A DNA stretch of 64,000 nucleotides from the NCBI GenBank assembly GCA_963971425.1, contig OZ020517.1:23818462-23882461 (forward strand). The letters are read 5' to 3'. Positions 1-12,049 of this stretch are shown here, in pieces. Source of the stretch: Bryoerythrophyllum caledonicum (taxonomy: Eukaryota > Streptophyta > Bryopsida > Pottiales > Pottiaceae). A model generated the notes under the pieces. It was not told the origin of the DNA and made no database searches. It saw only the letters and a list, made by a program, of their open reading frames with translations. The translations under genes and the position numbers were made by a program. The first letter of the stretch is position 1. Each line of letters begins with the position of its first letter.

Positions 1-82
1 TTATTTAGAAACATAAAACCTCACAACAGTTTCAAATATTATTTTTGAACTAATTGAATACTTTCAATCTATTAGAAAAACA

Positions 83-84
83 CA

Positions 85-138
<54 letters not shown>

Positions 139-157
139 CATACACACACACATACAT
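83..157. repeat. TG/TA/CA dinucleotide microsatellite
   Basis: A short (TG)n run passes into about 20 TA units and then into CATA/CACA repeats. It is a compound simple repeat with no coding value. Confidence 0.95.
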
Positions 158-279
158 GATGTTCCTAAAAGCATTGAAGAATTTGTGTGAAATACTATGT
201 ATGATGGTTGTCTTTTTTCATTGGGCTTGATTCTACTTAGTAAGAGTTGTCTTGAATTCATTTTCATTGTTTGACATGA

Positions 280-455
280 AAATTTAGGGGCCTATATTCA
301 AATTTTAAATGCATTTACCAATAGCTCTAATGGTTCTATCATAGTTGTGTTTTCAACATAATTTAATTTGTTGTTAGCTTCAAATTGTTCATAGAGCCCA
401 AGGACCAATTTCAAATCTTTACAATGGAGAGATATAGTCATTAATTTGACACCAA
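280..455. repeat. Dispersed repeat fragment, paralogous to 28,918-29,045
   Basis: This segment aligns by eye, in the same orientation, with 28,918-29,045, including the phrase around TTTAGATGCATTTAC and the following AATGGAGAG. It belongs to the same AT-rich repeat family as 1,690-3,095. No coding potential is apparent. Confidence 0.6.
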
Positions 456-1689
456 GTGATGTCATGAACGCATGAAAAAAATAACTTTTTTCATCACTTC
501 AAACACTATGATCTTTCAATCCATGTGATCAATGTTTTTAAAAGGTACTGAGAATGTGGTTTTAGTAGTATAGATTAGGATCTAACAATTGAAGTTGGGA
601 TTCACAACTTTATTACTTTTTTTTCACTCTTTGCACTCATATGTAGTTTTGAAGTATTTTTGGTGAGAAATAGTCCAAGGACTTTAAGGGCATGAGTTGT
701 GTAGTTTCACTTTTAATCCCTAAAGGACCTAGAGTTTGTTTCACCAAAACCACCCCAAAACCTACCTCTCTAAGATGAGACGTTGCAAGACTAAATGAGA
801 CAAATTTTTACAATTCTCAAACGCAGGGACCTTTAAGTTAACTACTACAAAGAGACACTCAAACAATTTCGTAAACTTTAACCGTATTGGAAGATACATG
901 CATTTGAAGAGTGTGGCATGCTTTTTATATTCCGTGCACAAAGAGATTCAGGGGTACTTTGACTCAAGATATTGCTATATTTTTCAACTACACATTACAT
1001 GCTTTATGGAACTATCTTCTACATTATATGAAGTCATTGCACGCCAAAAATCACAAGTAATGCAGGTTCTTATAACAATAAGAATGGACTTGCAATGACT
1101 AGGGGTATAGGAAGTATCCATTCATTTAGATAAGCAATTTTTGAAAAATATCTTTGAAAAGATGAAAACTCCTTCTATGCATTTCTAAGTAAGAACAATG
1201 AGGTTTCCATGAACTTTCTTTCACTCCTACCTCCTTTAAAAAAGTTCGCTATTAAGCTCTACAATAATACTATTCAGATTTCTAGTAACCTATTCAACTC
1301 CCCTAACTTGAGCTTTTGATGTTTGAAGCCCCATAACTTTTTTCCTATAATTCTAAAAAAGAAAAATATATATCCCCACAATGACAAGATGCATTCCTAT
1401 TCTCAATAAAAATTTCAATAATTTATCTTCAAAATGAGATTCTTAGAAGCCTGCCCAAACTCTATGTATCCCACAAGTACAAATTGTCTATTAAGGATCA
1501 AAAGTAGAAGGATATCTCTAATAATTTGGAATGACTTTGCAGGATGTAAGAAGTCCAAGCTAGTTTTTATGCCAAAAGGATTGGCATAAAGCTATAATAT
1601 TGTGGGATAAACAAATCCACTCTAATAAATGGAAGCTTCATAAGATTTTTTCCGCAAGAAATTACTCGAGTTAAATTTGGATAAGCATT
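456..1689. other. Gene-free AT-rich stretch with repeat relics
   Basis: No gene was recognised. A 130-bp relic at 712-842 starts with a decayed TTAA-CCCTAAAGG end and resembles 31,835-31,950. The part at 935-1,075 aligns with 48,955-49,075. Short open frames here have no recognisable domain. Confidence 0.6.
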
Positions 1690-3095
1690 TAATAATAATT
1701 CAAGTTTTGTTGACTTGATTACTTTTCTTTGAGTATTCTACCTTTTGATCTTGATTGATTATATTTAGATTTTGTATGAAATATAATCTAATTTGAAATG
1801 AGTTCTCATCCTTAGGCCCTTGTCTGAAACAAATACATATCATGACTCACAGTATTTGCACAAGCACGTTATGAAGAATATGCTAATTTAAGATTGTTTT
1901 GAAAGTTTGAAAATAACATATTTCTAATTTACCTCTTATTCTCACACGATGCAATATTTATTTAAACCATTCGTGCATTGATGATGTATTGATGATGCAT
2001 TGTCTGCAGCATCTACTTATTGTAATTAAATACTAGAGAGTAGTCAAATTTGCATTCAGTAAATTGTAATATCCTAGATAACAAAGATATTAATGTTGAT
2101 CTCAAAACTCATTAAACTAGTAAAATTAGTTATTAATAGTTCATATCTCTTGGAATAGTCTAAACAATTTTCATGCACAAAAAAAATGAAATTCTTGTTG
2201 ATATTTCATCCCCCTTCATACATTTTAAGCGTATCAATTGAAATTTACTTGACAATAAAACTCTCAAACATTAGCTTTCTTAGAGAAAATAATGATAAAT
2301 AAATGGTTAATTACTAAGTAGTTACAAAACTCTTAAACAATTGTTGTTTATCTCAATCTTAAAGGTGAAAAAAAGAAAAAAGAAAATTTGTGATCCAAAA
2401 CTAAAAACTCCTTTCTAAGCTTTTTAGTGAAACAGAGGGTGGATAAGATAACTTATGGATAGACATCTAAATTCTTGATAGTCTTATCAAGATTATTAAG
2501 AATTTAGATGTCTATCCATAAGTTACCTTTTTGCTATATTTCTATTGTCGTTTCTTTCTATCTCATGGTTTGAGCCTTGATACTATTGCACTCTCTTTGT
2601 ACAAAAATGAATTGAGTATGATCAAATCTCATGCCCACTTTTACTTTGGCAACAATGAAATGCATGAATGGTAATGGGCCCAATTGAATGCAAGCAAATG
2701 CTCCTCCAAGATACCCTACATTCGGTAAGTGTTGACCATGCATTCCCCCACCATGCATTTCCCAACCAAATCACCTTCTCTATGTGAAAATGATTGCCCT
2801 GACTAGAAAAAAAAACTAGAGGTTGACAATAGGTATTTTCTCCTCCACTTTCAAGGTGGTTTAAATTTCATTTTGACGAATCTACTGTCAAAAATTTTGA
2901 ACCATGTTTCACTACTAGAGATGGTGTGAGAGGCCCAGTGGTACACTTCGAATTGGCAAACTGTACCAAATATGGTCACTGTTTGGTATACAATGTTGGT
3001 GGTATCATATCATCTTTCTTGTGTGCTCATGACATCATAAATATATTCAATGAGGCACATCACAAATGGGTTCAGTCACACTTAGGTCCAAACCA
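1690..3095. repeat. 1.4 kb dispersed repeat, paralogous to 32,375-33,790
   Basis: The segment is colinear with 32,375-33,790 over its whole length, with many substitutions and small gaps. Part of it (about 2,700-3,010) also aligns with 29,060-29,340, so at least three copies lie in this window. No protein domain is visible, and its transposon class is unknown. Confidence 0.65.
2450..2524. repeat. Perfect 27-bp inverted repeat (hairpin)
   Basis: Positions 2,450-2,476 and 2,498-2,524 are perfect reverse complements separated by a 21-nt loop. The paralogous repeat near 33,120-33,160 retains only the right arm, so the hairpin arose or was lost in one copy. Confidence 0.9.
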
Positions 3096-3204
3096 GACCA
3101 CCACAGATAAAAACAAAATCATGCTTTTATTCCTATCACAGAGACATCATCATCAAATTCAAAGAACCCATGTTACCTTGTACCCACAGCACCTCAGCTC
3201 CAAC

Positions 3205-3545
3205 TAAGTTTCATGACATGAAACCAGCATCTAGGAGAGGCTAAACTACAACCTCTCGGTAACATAGTGTAGATTCTAAAATGTAGGGGATGAAGTATCT
3301 GAAAGGAAACTACACACGAGTCACAAATCAAAAAAGACCATTGGTCTCTCACAGAATCAATGAGTGGAATCCCAGCAGTAAAATCTCCTGATGGATTACG
3401 CCCAGCGTAAGGAACTCGAAACTCATGCCCATGCCTTGTGGAAAGTAACCTATGTGTACACCAACACAAAGAACAAAAAAAAAAAACAAATGAAGCAAAT
3501 TTTTCTTATCCCTATAGAAAAAGAACCCAAAAAAACATGTAAGGA
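3205..3545. repeat. Repeat paralogous to 59,468-59,850
   Basis: About 340 bp align closely and in the same orientation with 59,468-59,850. In both places the segment lies to the left of a copy of the small leftward gene (6,252-6,542 and 59,885-60,192). It may therefore be part of the same duplicated unit, for example downstream sequence of that gene, interrupted here by later insertions. Confidence 0.65.
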
Positions 3546-4139
3546 AAACCCCCCATGACCTCCACCTTCGTATCACCCTCACTCTATATTTGGTCCAATT
3601 CCATCCCGTATCCGTCCCATTTCTACTCATTCACTCTTTGCCAACTCCAAATAAAGGCTAACTATTGGTCAAGACCCCGAACTTTTGGTCGGTGCTAATG
3701 GGGGGTATCCAGTGGCTAAACATGGCTACCACTTTGAAAGTTCATAACTACTTCACATCTCATTGAAAAAATATGAAATCTCTAGAGTTGAGATTGTCAT
3801 TCTAATGGCTATTACAAAAAAATATTTGTATTATTGTAATTTGGGTTCTCCTTACATGCACATTGCTTTAAATGTGGGTCAAGGGGGGATATACCTTGGT
3901 TATCCAGTCTCGTGACAAATCACCAAGTATAGAACTTGGTTAACCCTGGAATGTCCAAGGAGACATAAATTGGCTTCTCCAATGACAATTTGAGGATGAT
4001 AATCAATGTGAATGATTTTTTTCATCCAAAGCTTTTTTTGATGACTTAATTGAATGTGTAAGTAATTGATGATGATGAAACTTGCCTCAATGAGGTCGTC
4101 ATGTTTTATCTAGAGAAGAAAATCTTTGTGAAATGGATC
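3546..4139. other. Gene-free spacer
   Basis: I see no gene, strong repeat or RNA feature. A short stretch near 3,905-3,940 (TCTCGTGACAAATCAC) resembles 59,850-59,870, which fits the idea that the 3,205-3,545 repeat once continued toward 6,250. Confidence 0.5.
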
Positions 4140-5157
4140 TCAATGTAGTGTATTTTAGAAACTTCTAGCTTTTGCTATGAATCTGAATTAGAGCCATTCA
4201 AATGATACTCTTTGAATTTTATGAACTCTAGTTTCCATTCCAATAAAAAAATTAATAAGTTATTACAATTTGAACTTTGCGCCCATAACCATGGTTGACC
4301 AATTTACTAATTTTAGCTGAACACGGAAGTTTCATCTACACCCCAAATTTTAGCACTCTAATTCAAACCTCTAGTGAAATTTTCAGAATTTTTAAGCATA
4401 CTTTGTATTTGATATGAATTTTCTTCACTTTTGCATCGGAAAAACACAATAATTTCAAAATTTCACCAAAAAAATCTGCAATTTTTGTGACATAAGCAAG
4501 ACACGTTATCTCATTGTGAAAAAAGCTGAATAAAAATTCCCACCTATATTTCATGAAGTAATAGAGCACACAGTGGAATGGAAATTGGGATTGATGCCAT
4601 GGTCATAGGCTCTTCTCATTAGAGGTTAATCCTTAAATGACAAAGCCTATGACCATGGCATTAATTTTAATTTCCAATCTACTGTATGCTCTGGTGTCTC
4701 ATCAAATATAATTGGATTTTTTTAATTTTATTTTTTAGAGATGATCACATGTCTCAATTATGTTACAGAAATCATAGATTTTTTGGTGAAAATTTGAAAT
4801 TATTGTGATTTTCTGAAGAAAAAGTGAAGAAAATTCATAATAAATACAAATTATGGTAAAAAATTCTGAAAATTTCACCAAAGGTAGACATTATAGTGCC
4901 AAAACTTGTTGTGTAAATGAAAGTTCCGCGTTCAGTTAAAATTAGAACCACGATTACAGGTCCATGTTCAAATTGCAATAACTTATTCACTTTTAAGTAT
5001 CTATTTAATTTTCAAAATGGTATGAAACTAGACACCATTAGCTTCAATTCATTAGTTGGACTCAAATTCAAAAAATATCCTTTTGATGAATCAAATTCAA
5101 ATCTAAAGCTAAAGCTAGGAGTTTCTCAAATTCTTTATATAGAACATCTACTGTAGC
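4140..5157. repeat. Long imperfect fold-back (about 1 kb)
   Basis: Two arms of roughly 450-500 bp face each other around a centre near 4,600-4,645. The innermost part pairs ATGCCATGGTCATAGGCT with its complement. Further out, GTTCAGCTAAAATTAG-like, AATAAGTTATTGCAATTTG and CTTCTAGCTTTTGC blocks recur in inverted order. Single-base differences and small gaps are scattered through both arms. The right arm abuts the TTAA element beginning at 5,158. It could be a fold-back transposon or an inverted duplication; a transcript would form a long double-stranded RNA. No ORF of note. Confidence 0.75.
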
Positions 5158-6090
5158 TTAACCCCTAAAGGACCACGACCACTTTCGCTCTAAAACCAAT
5201 CCAAAGCTGCCACTCCCAAAAAGAAACATGAAAATCACATTTTAAAGTGAATTTAGGATTTTCAATCATAAGATCTTAAAATAGACTTCTACATAAACAT
5301 GCCATTAAATTTTGGTTGCAATCCAGCGCACAGATTGATAGATTTTAGTGTTTACAGTCAAAACAATGGTTCATTTTCTTCCCTGCGTTGAGTAAATCAG
5401 CAAACTTTGACTCCACTTTGTATCAAATTTTTGCATTGTACAAGGTCTAAATCTTTTACCATTATCTTAAGCATGATGTTATTTCCCAACACACCAATTT
5501 TTAGTGGTAAAAAATGGGTGTAGCATATTCAAAACAAGTGTGCAAGGAATGGAGGTTCAAAAATTGCCATTTCACGTTTTATTTTTTTGTGAACTACGTA
5601 TGTATTTGAATGATAATCCAAACGGTCAATAAGAAGGTTTTCACCGCATATTGTTGTTGAAAAAATAAAAAGTGAAAAATACAAAGATCTCTAGGTTTTA
5701 TGTAGAAAAGATGAATTTTTTTCCCGCGTTGCCCGACAATGTGTGAAAATGTTTGACTTGGAATTCAATGCCTTTTTACACTAAAGACAAGAATTTTTTT
5801 TGAAAATTTCCAATGAAGGAAATATTCTTTACATGTGAGAAAAATATCAATGTCAATAGAAACTTTTGTCAAAAAATTTGGAGGTGCCCGGAGTCCCCAC
5901 TTTTGGCTTTCAAGTGGTACTAACCTTCAAACCACAAATCCAAAAAATCAAATAAAAATATCTCCACAAAGCTCTTATCAGAGGCAATCTAGAATAAAAA
6001 ATTCACAGAAAAAGGATTTTTTTTTGAATTTTAGGAACCTGCCCAAAATCATAAATCCCCCCGAAGGAGATTTGGTCCTTTAGAGGTTAA
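5158..6090. mobile_element. TTAA-flanked non-autonomous element, long form
   Basis: It starts TTAA-CCCCTAAAGGACCA and ends TTTGGTCCTTTAGAGG-TTAA, giving terminal inverted repeats with TTAA on both sides. TTAA target sites plus a terminal CCC suggest a piggyBac-type element; this is inference, as no transposase is encoded. Length is about 933 bp, close to the copies at 8,079, 49,725 and 51,873. Confidence 0.75.
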
Positions 6091-6251
6091 AACATGATGA
6101 CCTCAATGAGGCCCATTTCATTATCCTCTTATACTTATACATTCAATGAGCTCTCCCAAAACATACTGGATGAGAAATGGTTGTTTACATCGATGATCAA
6201 CCACCAATGTCATCCGAGAAGCCGATTTCTGGCTGCTCCTGCGTGTAAGGA

Positions 6252-6542
6252 TTAATGAGCCCCATCGTCATGAAGCCATGCGTAGGTTTCATACTCAAAG
6301 CTGCGTTTTGTTGGAACCGGGCCCCGGCGGAGACCTTCATCCACGTCAAATCTAGGTACCACCACATTCGCAACCGCAGGTACAACCGCCACCACTGCCG
6401 CCTGTGCCCGCGCGGGTGCGGCATTCCCCGCTGGTGCGGCCGCCACCGGTGCCAGCCCGCGAGCGTTGACCTCGCTCCTGGGGGCGCTTCCGTTGCCCGC
6501 CTGCCCCAAGTTCGGTGCGTCTCCGTTGCCCGCCTGTGCCAT
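6252..6542 (-). CDS. Small Ala/Pro-rich protein, leftward gene of the duplicated unit (copy A)
   Basis: An ATG at 6,542 opens a 96-residue frame. The first 60 residues are rich in Ala, Gly, Pro and Val. The C-terminal part, RFDVDEGLRRGPVPTKRSFE followed by YETYAWLHDDGAH, is less biased. I do not recognise the family. A copy at 59,885-60,192 keeps the same C-terminal 50 residues almost unchanged but is frameshifted near its start. Both copies lose similarity right after the TAA stop, so the true gene may have been longer and cut there. Its upstream side carries the conserved region and palindromes of the unit. It could equally be a first exon or a non-coding GC-rich stretch that happens to be open. 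Confidence 0.4.
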   Translation of the reverse strand: MAQAGNGDAPNLGQAGNGSAPRSEVNARGLAPVAAAPAGNAAPARAQAAVVAVVPAVANVVVPRFDVDEGLRRGPVPTKRSFEYETYAWLHDDGAH

Positions 6543-6599
6543 CTTGTGCTTCGTCGTGGAGTAACTCACCTCGGATTGAGTACCTTGGCACCTGTTCCT

Positions 6600-7490
6600 G
6601 CTGGAAGACAGAACAAATTTCAGTAGATGCAAGAACAGCGAGAGCTGGACAGGTACATCGTTTGTGATCGTTCTCTTATGACTGCAATGCTGGCTAAGAG
6701 TGAGTATCGGATCCGGTGCCTAACGTTCGGAGTTGCGCACGCTGGAACGATCGTCGAACGCACAATTCGAATGGGGCGGCGCCGAAATGGAAATGGTGTC
6801 AGATTGCGGTACATCACGAGACTGTTGTCTCCATTGTAAAATAATATTTGAGACAGTTTCAGATCTCTCAAATATTGAAAAAGTTGAGCAAGGCGCACAG
6901 GCAGGGGAAAACCAAAACAAACGGGGTACATGACTCTTAGACGTAACTCGGACGTGTGCACAATACACCAAGCATTCGTCACAGTGGTCAACGATTTCAG
7001 CTCAGATGCGGAGCAGCTGTTGAGAACCAATGGAGCGGATTAGAACGTGTCTGTGTCCCGACTGTCTATCAGTGACACACAGTAGTTAGCAATGCTTGTG
7101 ACGCCCAAACAGGATTTATATGACAAAGTAGCAACAATGGAGTCAATTTACAGATAAATTTCCAAATCAAGGTATGTAAGACGCGAATACTCTGTGCCAA
7201 CTCGAATCCAATCAACTACAACTTGATATGAACAACATCGTACTCTCTGCACTAGAGTGATCTTTCCGACACAAATCCAGGTCCTGCGGAAACCATTCGG
7301 AGAGAATTGCACACAAGAAACACACTCTGGACAGAACAGGACCCTGGATTCAGAACAGACCAGCTTCGAAAGGGAGCAGCTCAGATTGTTGCAGAAACAA
7401 GTTTGCTTGAGCCATGAGAACCTGGTCGATTTATACAGTGTGATCACCTCAAGACTGACCAAGGGCCCATGAGCGGTGACGTTGCAATGG
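6600..7490. other. Conserved upstream region of the leftward gene (copy A)
   Basis: This region recurs at 33,800-34,470, 60,280-60,950 and, from its middle onward, at 46,752-47,340. A block around 6,640-6,830 stays open in one plus-strand frame in three copies, but the minus strand is also open and no domain is recognisable, so I do not call a gene. It leads directly into the palindrome cluster. Confidence 0.6.
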
Positions 7491-7496
7491 TGCTCG

Positions 7497-8002
7497 TCCG
7501 ATGTCGGAGGCTTTTTCATCCTCATACGAAGCGAGCAGTGCACGGATAAACGACACGGAAATCGGGGAAGCAGGGTGAATCTCAAAACAGCACCCCTCCG
7601 ACGTCGGAGGCTTGAAATTAGAAATATCATTCCGCCTGGTCACACGCAGGCGAGGGTGAGCTCCCTCCGATGTCGGACCTGGAAAAAGCCCCACATGCTC
7701 CGGCGCAGAGCATGCTCGAGGCGAGTCAAGTGACTTGATCGCAGGGAAAGGAATGAATCCTTCAACCACGAACTACAGTACAGGATTTCGGGATGGTTCC
7801 TAGTACGGTAGAACTTGTTGTGTTTGCCACACAAGCACAGCTCCGATGTCGGAGCACACCCACTACTTTTGTTGCTACCACACGACTGTTGTTGACCAGC
7901 ATCCAATCCAGCGATCAATGCGGAGACCCCGGCACATTGGTGGTGATACAATAATGTGTACCTGCATTGACATCACGATGTGCAACGTCCTCCGATATCG
8001 GA
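7497..8002. promoter_or_regulatory. Palindrome cluster A: five TCCGAYRTCGGA sites
   Basis: Sites lie at 7,497-7,508 (centre TG), 7,597-7,608 (CG), 7,666-7,677 (TG), 7,842-7,853 (TG) and 7,991-8,002 (TA). All five have intact TCCGA and TCGGA arms. The order and spacing match clusters at 47,362-47,841 and 61,133-61,651. The position, between a leftward gene and where the rightward protease gene sits in other copies, suggests binding sites in a shared upstream region. Function is inferred. Confidence 0.65.
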
Positions 8003-8078
8003 TGGTGCCAGTCATGCCAGAAATTTCTTCACCACCTCCAGATGGAAAGGTGAACTTACTTTTATTTTTGGGCACAAA

Positions 8079-9030
8079 TTAACCCCTAAGGTACCAAGAC
8101 AGTTTTACACCAAAAACACTTCAAAATTAATGGATTCTAGTGCAATGAATAAAGAAGGTAAAAAAAACTTCTATTTTTAGTTCTGACCGTAGGATCTCAA
8201 TAAAGGCTTATTCAGTAATACATGTACAAAATTTCATAAACTTTGACCGCACGGATTGAAAGATTATAGTGTTTGAAGTCAAGCAAATGGTTCATTTTCT
8301 TCCCTGCGTTTAGTGGATCAGCAGACTTTGGCTTCAGTTGGTGTCAAGAAATTTCACTACACAAGGTCTAAATCTATTACCATCTTGTTAAGCATGACGT
8401 TAGCTCCTTACACACCAATTTTTAGAGGTAGAGACGGGGTGTAGCATATTCAAAACAAGTGTGTAAGGAGTGGAGGCTCAAAATTTGTTAATTCACACTT
8501 TAATTGTTTTTGAAATTAATATGTTTTCGATTGATAATCCGAATGGTCAATAAGAAGGTTTACATTACATATTGTTGTGGAAAAAATAAAAGTGAAAAAT
8601 ATGAAGATCTCTAGGTTTTATGTGGAAAAGAAGAAGTTTTTTTGGTACCTTGCCCAACAATGAGTGACAATGTGTGAAAATGTTTGACTTGGGTTGGTAT
8701 GCTATTTTCCACTAAAGACAAGAACTTTTTTTTGACAACATGAAGGGAAATGATATTACTTGCGAGTACTCAAAATCTCACTTTCAATAGAGTGTCTTAT
8801 CAAAAGTTTTTGGAGGTGCCCGAGGTGCCCGCCCTCCCCATTTAAAATTCAAAACCCTATAACTTTTTCATCAAATGTCCAATTTAGGAAAAAATTGTTT
8901 TCCCACTAAGCTCTTGGTAATGTCTTTCTATAGTAAAAATTTCAAAGTGGAATGTTGGAAATTGACACCATAGGAACCTGACCGATTTTTCAAAAAGCCA
9001 AATTTGGACACTTGGTCCTTTAGGGGTTAA
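8079..9030. mobile_element. TTAA-flanked non-autonomous element, long form
   Basis: Ends are TTAA-CCCCTAAGGTACCAAG on the left and CTTGGTCCTTTAGGGG-TTAA on the right. The interior matches 5,158-6,090 and, inverted, 11,152-12,049. It inserted just beyond palindrome cluster A. No coding capacity. Confidence 0.85.
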
Positions 9031-9574
9031 AACGAGATTTATATGTGAAAACGAAAACCACAACAAAAGTTGCACCAAGACCGGCCACAACCAAGGACTA
9101 CAAAGAGGCCAAAGCCAAGACACTAACCACAAGACCTAACCCAAGAATCCGACGTCTCATTCTTGGTGCAAAGAATCTCTAAAGAGCCCAAGTGGAGTTG
9201 AATAAGGTAGGAGCTTTTATCCTGTCAAAATCCAAATTAGGCATGATGACCCTCCTCCGAACAACTCTGCCGTAGTTGGTGAGACTCTTTCAAATTGAAT
9301 TATGTGGTTGCCAACTGTCAGGGTTGTCTATTGTGTCGTGACGGGGACAATTTCCGTCACAATGTCACAATGTCACGGCACAATGACAACATGACATTGT
9401 GACGGATCGTGACTTTACTGTGACGGGCCCATTTTGACGTCAGAAAACACAATATTTACATTTACATCTCGAGAGACACGTTGGATACAGAAAGAAATTT
9501 GTATGCCACATGTGCACACATGTCATCAACTACGGTAAATTCATGTCCCAGAAATTTTCAGAATGGGTTGAAGG

Positions 9575-9730
9575 AGTGTTCGCGCCAATCCGCGCCTGAC
9601 TCCGTTTTCGAAGGCTGTCCACGGCCATTCCGCGGCCATCCCGCGGTCAATCCGTAGCAATTCCGCGGTCAGTCCGCGTCTTGTCCACGCCATGTCCGCA
9701 TGCAGTCCGCAGCCATTCCGCGTAACCCCT
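9575..9730. repeat. Left subterminal GC-rich repeats of the hAT element
   Basis: About a dozen variants of a 10-11 bp motif near TCCGCGGTCA follow one another. The same motifs occur inverted at 18,165-18,250 near the other end. Subterminal repeat arrays in hAT elements such as Ac bind the transposase; that role is inferred here. Confidence 0.75.
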
Positions 9731-9734
9731 CACC

Positions 9735-10850
9735 TTTGAGCGACATAGGGCACAGAGTTCTTGCTCATATCTTACATTTGAGGACATTTTCGACATCTAC
9801 ATTTCACAAGGATGTCAAAAATGTCCTTGGAAGTATAGTTTAATTTGTGTATCAGGGTTGTAATAGCTAGACTCGTTGTCCTCAACTTTGTAGGACCCCA
9901 TCCAACTCCTTCTATTTTGGAGGTTGTGGCGGAATAATTATTCCTTCATTGTTTCTTATGAAGACACTTCTGGCATCAACATTTAACAAGGATGTTAAGA
10001 ACGTCTTTCTTTATAGGATTTGAATAAAATATGAGGTTGCTAGAGCCTCCTAAATGTGGCCATATTCTCCCACCCTACTTCCACTATCTATTCAACTTTG
10101 AGACCTTCTCCCTCTTCCTCACTCCTCCCTCTCTTATTCCCTCACTCCCACTTCCTCTCTTGCCCTCTCCTTCCCTCCTACTTTGTCTCCCTCTCCTTCC
10201 CTCCTACTCCGTCTCCCTCTCCTTTCCCCACCTCCTTCCACTCCCTTTCCCTCCTTGTTTGCTCTCCATCTTCCTACCCCTCTCTTTTGTTATTTCTTTC
10301 TTAATATCTTTCTTTTTTTGTTTTTTTCTTAAATTCATTTCTTTGTGGATATGAATATTTTCAACTTAGACTTCATGATTTTGTTTTTCGAATAAACAAG
10401 TGTCTCTTTTCTAAATTTCATCCTTATTGAAATCCTCCTTGCTCTATTCTTTTCATGTGTTTTTATTCTTAGTTAATAGCTTGGTGTTTTGTTTTTTTGT
10501 TTAAAATGGTTAAATGCTCAATCATCGACTCTAGTGTTTCACGGTAGGCTACTTCTATGAAGTATGTTCTTTACAATATCCATATGGCATTCAAATTTAG
10601 TTCCACCAACCAATTAGTTTGAAGCAACTTTATGGTTGGTACAACCTTCCAAAGATAATTTGTGAAATCCTTGCAATCATTAGTCTTTATGAAGCTCCTT
10701 TTTTACCCATATGAATCATGTAAGATCCATCTTTGGCATTAATAGTTTGTATGGATATTCAATTTCTCTTTTCATGTAGCATTTGGTTCCATATGGTAGC
10801 TTTTCGGAGTACCAATGCATCAACCTTTCTTCCTCCACCTTTCGTATTCT
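9735..10850. repeat. Left inverted arm of the hAT element
   Basis: This arm is the reverse complement of about 16,865-17,975 with a few percent difference by eye. It contains a CT-rich stretch at 10,095-10,300 whose Pro/Leu/Ser-rich open frames reflect base composition, not a gene. Confidence 0.85.
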
Positions 10851-11151
10851 CTTTAGGGTTTGTAGGTGAAAAAGTCTATGAAGAACGTAATATTTCAGCA
10901 AGCGTTGGGTTCACATTCAAGGAAATTAATGAAATTGATTTATTTACGAATAAGTTATTAAAAAAGTTGTCCTTTGATTGAAATATATTATATACATTGC
11001 ATATTATAAAAAAACATGACAATGTTTGTGGATAGGGAAATATTTTTATATTTTGTGGCAATTCAAGTTTAATTTTTTGCGTTGAAAATTCATGTTATAT
11101 CAACAAATCAATGATTATATATGTTTTGAGCTTTTTATAGTATTGTGTTTT

Positions 11152-12049
11152 TTAACCCCTAAAAGCCCAAGTGTCACGAAATGGCAATTTGAAAATGGTG
11201 TCAATTCTAACATTCTTCTTCAAAAATTTATTGTAGAAGGGCATTACTAAAACCTATGTGGGAAATTTTATAGCGATTTGAATTTCAAACGGGGAGAGAA
11301 AGCACATCAGGCACCTCCAAAACCTTTTGCTAGTAGAGTCTATTGAATGTGAGATTTTCACTACTAGCAAATAATATTATTTCCTTTCATATTTTCAAAA
11401 AAAAATCTTGTCTTTAGTGGAAAATAGCGCATGAACCCAAGTCAAAGATTTTCACATATTGCCACACATTGTCGGGCAAGGTACCAAAAAAAAATCTTCT
11501 TTCCACAAAAAACTTAGAGGATTTTTTTTTTTTACTTTTGATTTTTCCACAATAGTATGTGGTGTAGACCTTCATATTGACCGTTTGGATCATTAATCTA
11601 AAACATGTAAAGTTTCTGAAAAATTAAAACGTGAATTGGCAGTTTTTGAACCTCCACTACTAGCACAGTTGACTTGAATAAGCTACACCCTTTTTCTACC
11701 TCTAAAAATTGGTGTATGATGAACTAACATCATCCTAAACACAATAGTAATGGATTTAGACCTTATGTAGTGCAGAAATTTGATGCCAAGTGAAGTCAAA
11801 GTTTGCTGATTCACCAAACGCAGGGAAGAAAATGAACCATTTGCCTTACTTCAAACACTATAATCTTTCAATTTGTGCGGTCAAAGTTTATGAAATTCTG
11901 TGGGGACATCAATAAGAAAGTCATTATCGAGATCCTACGGTTAGATGTAGAAATAAAAAGTTTTTGCCTCCCTTCTTAGGCATTATACTAGAACCGAGCA
12001 ATTTTGAAGTGTTTTTTGTGCAAAAATGCCTTGGGCCTTTAGGGGTTAA
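11152..12049. mobile_element. TTAA-flanked element nested in the hAT element (reverse orientation)
   Basis: TTAA-CCCCTAAAAGCCCAAG opens it and CTTGGGCCTTTAGGGG-TTAA closes it. The inside is the reverse complement of the 8,079-9,030 family. It lies outside the inverted arms, in the spacer, and so is younger than or independent of the arm duplication. Confidence 0.85.

Noticed and set aside
6627-6839. Plus-strand frame kept open in three copies of the upstream region (also 33,831 and 60,290)
   Set aside because: The opposite strand is equally open, start codons differ between copies and no family is recognisable; more likely a non-coding duplicated region.
7497-8002. CRISPR-like array because of regularly recurring short repeats
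   Set aside because: Repeats are only 12 bp, spacing is irregular, the sequence between sites is conserved among copies, and the genome is eukaryotic.
10031-10354. Pro/Leu/Ser-rich open frames, repeated inverted at 17,390-17,671
   Set aside because: They lie in a CT-rich part of the hAT element's arms; several frames are open at once and no domain is visible.
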